A stretch of DNA of 64,000 nt from Prescottella agglutinans (lineage in GTDB: Bacteria > Actinomycetota > Actinomycetes > Mycobacteriales > Mycobacteriaceae): positions 1-64,000 of the forward strand of contig NZ_RKLP01000008.1 in the NCBI RefSeq assembly GCF_004011865.1, given 5' to 3'. The position numbers and the translations under genes were made by a program. This document shows positions 63,627-64,000 of the stretch, one piece after another. The notes beneath the pieces were generated by a model that saw only the letters and a list, made by a program, of their open reading frames with translations, had not been told where the DNA came from and did no database searches. Every line of letters begins with the position of its first letter. The stretch's first letter is position 1.

Positions 63627-64000
63627 TCAGCCCCCGACCAGCGCCGCCTGCACCCGATCCGCCGCTTCCGTCGGATCTTCGTGCTCCCAGATCCGCACCA
63701 CGCGCCAGCCGGCCGCCGCGAGCCGGGCGTCGGTGTCCCGGTCGCGAACGACGTTGGCGGCCAACTTGTCCGCCCACCACTGCGCGTTGTTCTTGGGGGA
63801 CGTCGCGTGCTGCGGGCAGCTGTGCCAGAAGCAGCCGTCGACGTACACCGCGACCTTCTTGCGGGGGAACACCAGATCGGCCCGGCGGCGCAGGCCCCGC
63901 AGCGGCGCCCGGTCGACGAAGAACCGCGCCCCGCGGCGGTGCAGTTCGCGGCGCAGCGCCACCTCCGGCGCGGTGTCGCGCCGGCGCTGCGCCCGCATCC
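63627..64000 (-). CDS. Vsr-type DNA mismatch endonuclease (cut by the window edge)
   Basis: Very-short-patch repair endonuclease family; Vsr nicks the strand carrying T in T:G mismatches made by 5-methylcytosine deamination. Visible: RRRDTAPEVALRRELHRRG, RRADLVFPRKKVAVYVDGCF with the catalytic Asp, FWHSCPQHATSP, and VVRIWEHE. An ATG at 63998 is possible, but the family usually has about ten more residues, so the start is probably outside. A cytosine methyltransferase gene beyond the edge would be the usual partner. Confidence 0.85.
   Translation of the reverse strand, partial: MRAQRRRDTAPEVALRRELHRRGARFFVDRAPLRGLRRRADLVFPRKKVAVYVDGCFWHSCPQHATSPKNNAQWWADKLAANVVRDRDTDARLAAAGWRVVRIWEHEDPTEAADRVQAALVGG

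Overview
The window comes from a high-GC, mycolic-acid-containing actinomycete, most likely Rhodococcus sensu lato (Rhodococcus/Prescottella); the genus is an inference from gene content. The evidence is both arabinogalactan galactofuranosyltransferases (GlfT1, GlfT2), the galactan ABC exporter, rmlA, rmlB and rmlC, a proteasome activator ending in GQYL, an Rv2172c-type methylenetetrahydrofolate reductase, Pat aminotransferase, many GTG/TTG starts and apparently leaderless genes. Much of 13.9-24.7 kb matches the block I recall as Rv3777-Rv3783 plus glfT2 of M. tuberculosis.

Layout. 0-6 kb: sodA (cut by the left edge), a GtrA membrane protein, an LLM oxidoreductase, a PDZ serine protease, rmlC-rmlA and an MHS-type transporter. 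6.2-13.8 kb: an accessory island of two convergent arms. The plus arm has an exported protein, a ThDP enzyme, an SRPBCC protein and a KSIII-like acyltransferase. The minus arm has a LuxR regulator, a glycosyltransferase and an alpha/beta hydrolase. This looks like a small biosynthetic cluster set between rmlA/C and rmlB. 13.9-24.7 kb: cell-wall block with rmlB, a secreted pentapeptide-repeat protein, glfT2, a TylF-like methyltransferase, a tiny exported Cys-rich peptide, the permease-ATPase-glfT1 operon, bpa, a cysteine-desulfurase-like protein lacking its PLP lysine, and a quinone oxidoreductase.

24.7-32.3 kb: an FMN hydroxyacid oxidase with a MarR regulator, tRNA-Ser(UGA), then a D-amino-acid module (cycA diverging from dadA-pucR-ridA). 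32.4-38.4 kb: a small membrane protein, a secreted hydrolase, two unknowns, a LuxR regulator, an amidase, a DHFR-like reductase and a 30-residue peptide gene below usual calling size. 38.6-43.8 kb: a VTC-domain/DUF4956/CotH operon facing a secreted 5'-nucleotidase; both ends carry the same heptamer direct repeat upstream. 43.8-47.4 kb: pat, a dienelactone-hydrolase-like protein with its Cys replaced by Asp, tRNA-Ser(GCU), tRNA-Arg(ACG) and two small Cys-rich unknowns.

47.4-55.6 kb: a 2-hydroxyacid dehydrogenase, an IclR regulator with an acyl-CoA synthetase, an overlapping four-gene operon (two methyltransferases, MTHFR, PaaI thioesterase) and lumazine synthase. 55.7-64 kb: glycerophosphodiesterase, aldose epimerase, an overlapping CPBP protease/sensor kinase/response regulator operon, an epimerase, a secreted lipase with a non-standard start codon, a decayed IS30-family transposase and a Vsr-type endonuclease at the right edge. 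There is no CRISPR array, rRNA or intact mobile element. The most distinctive systems are the ThDP/KSIII cluster and the VTC-DUF4956-CotH locus with its neighbouring micro-peptide and repeat-rich control region.
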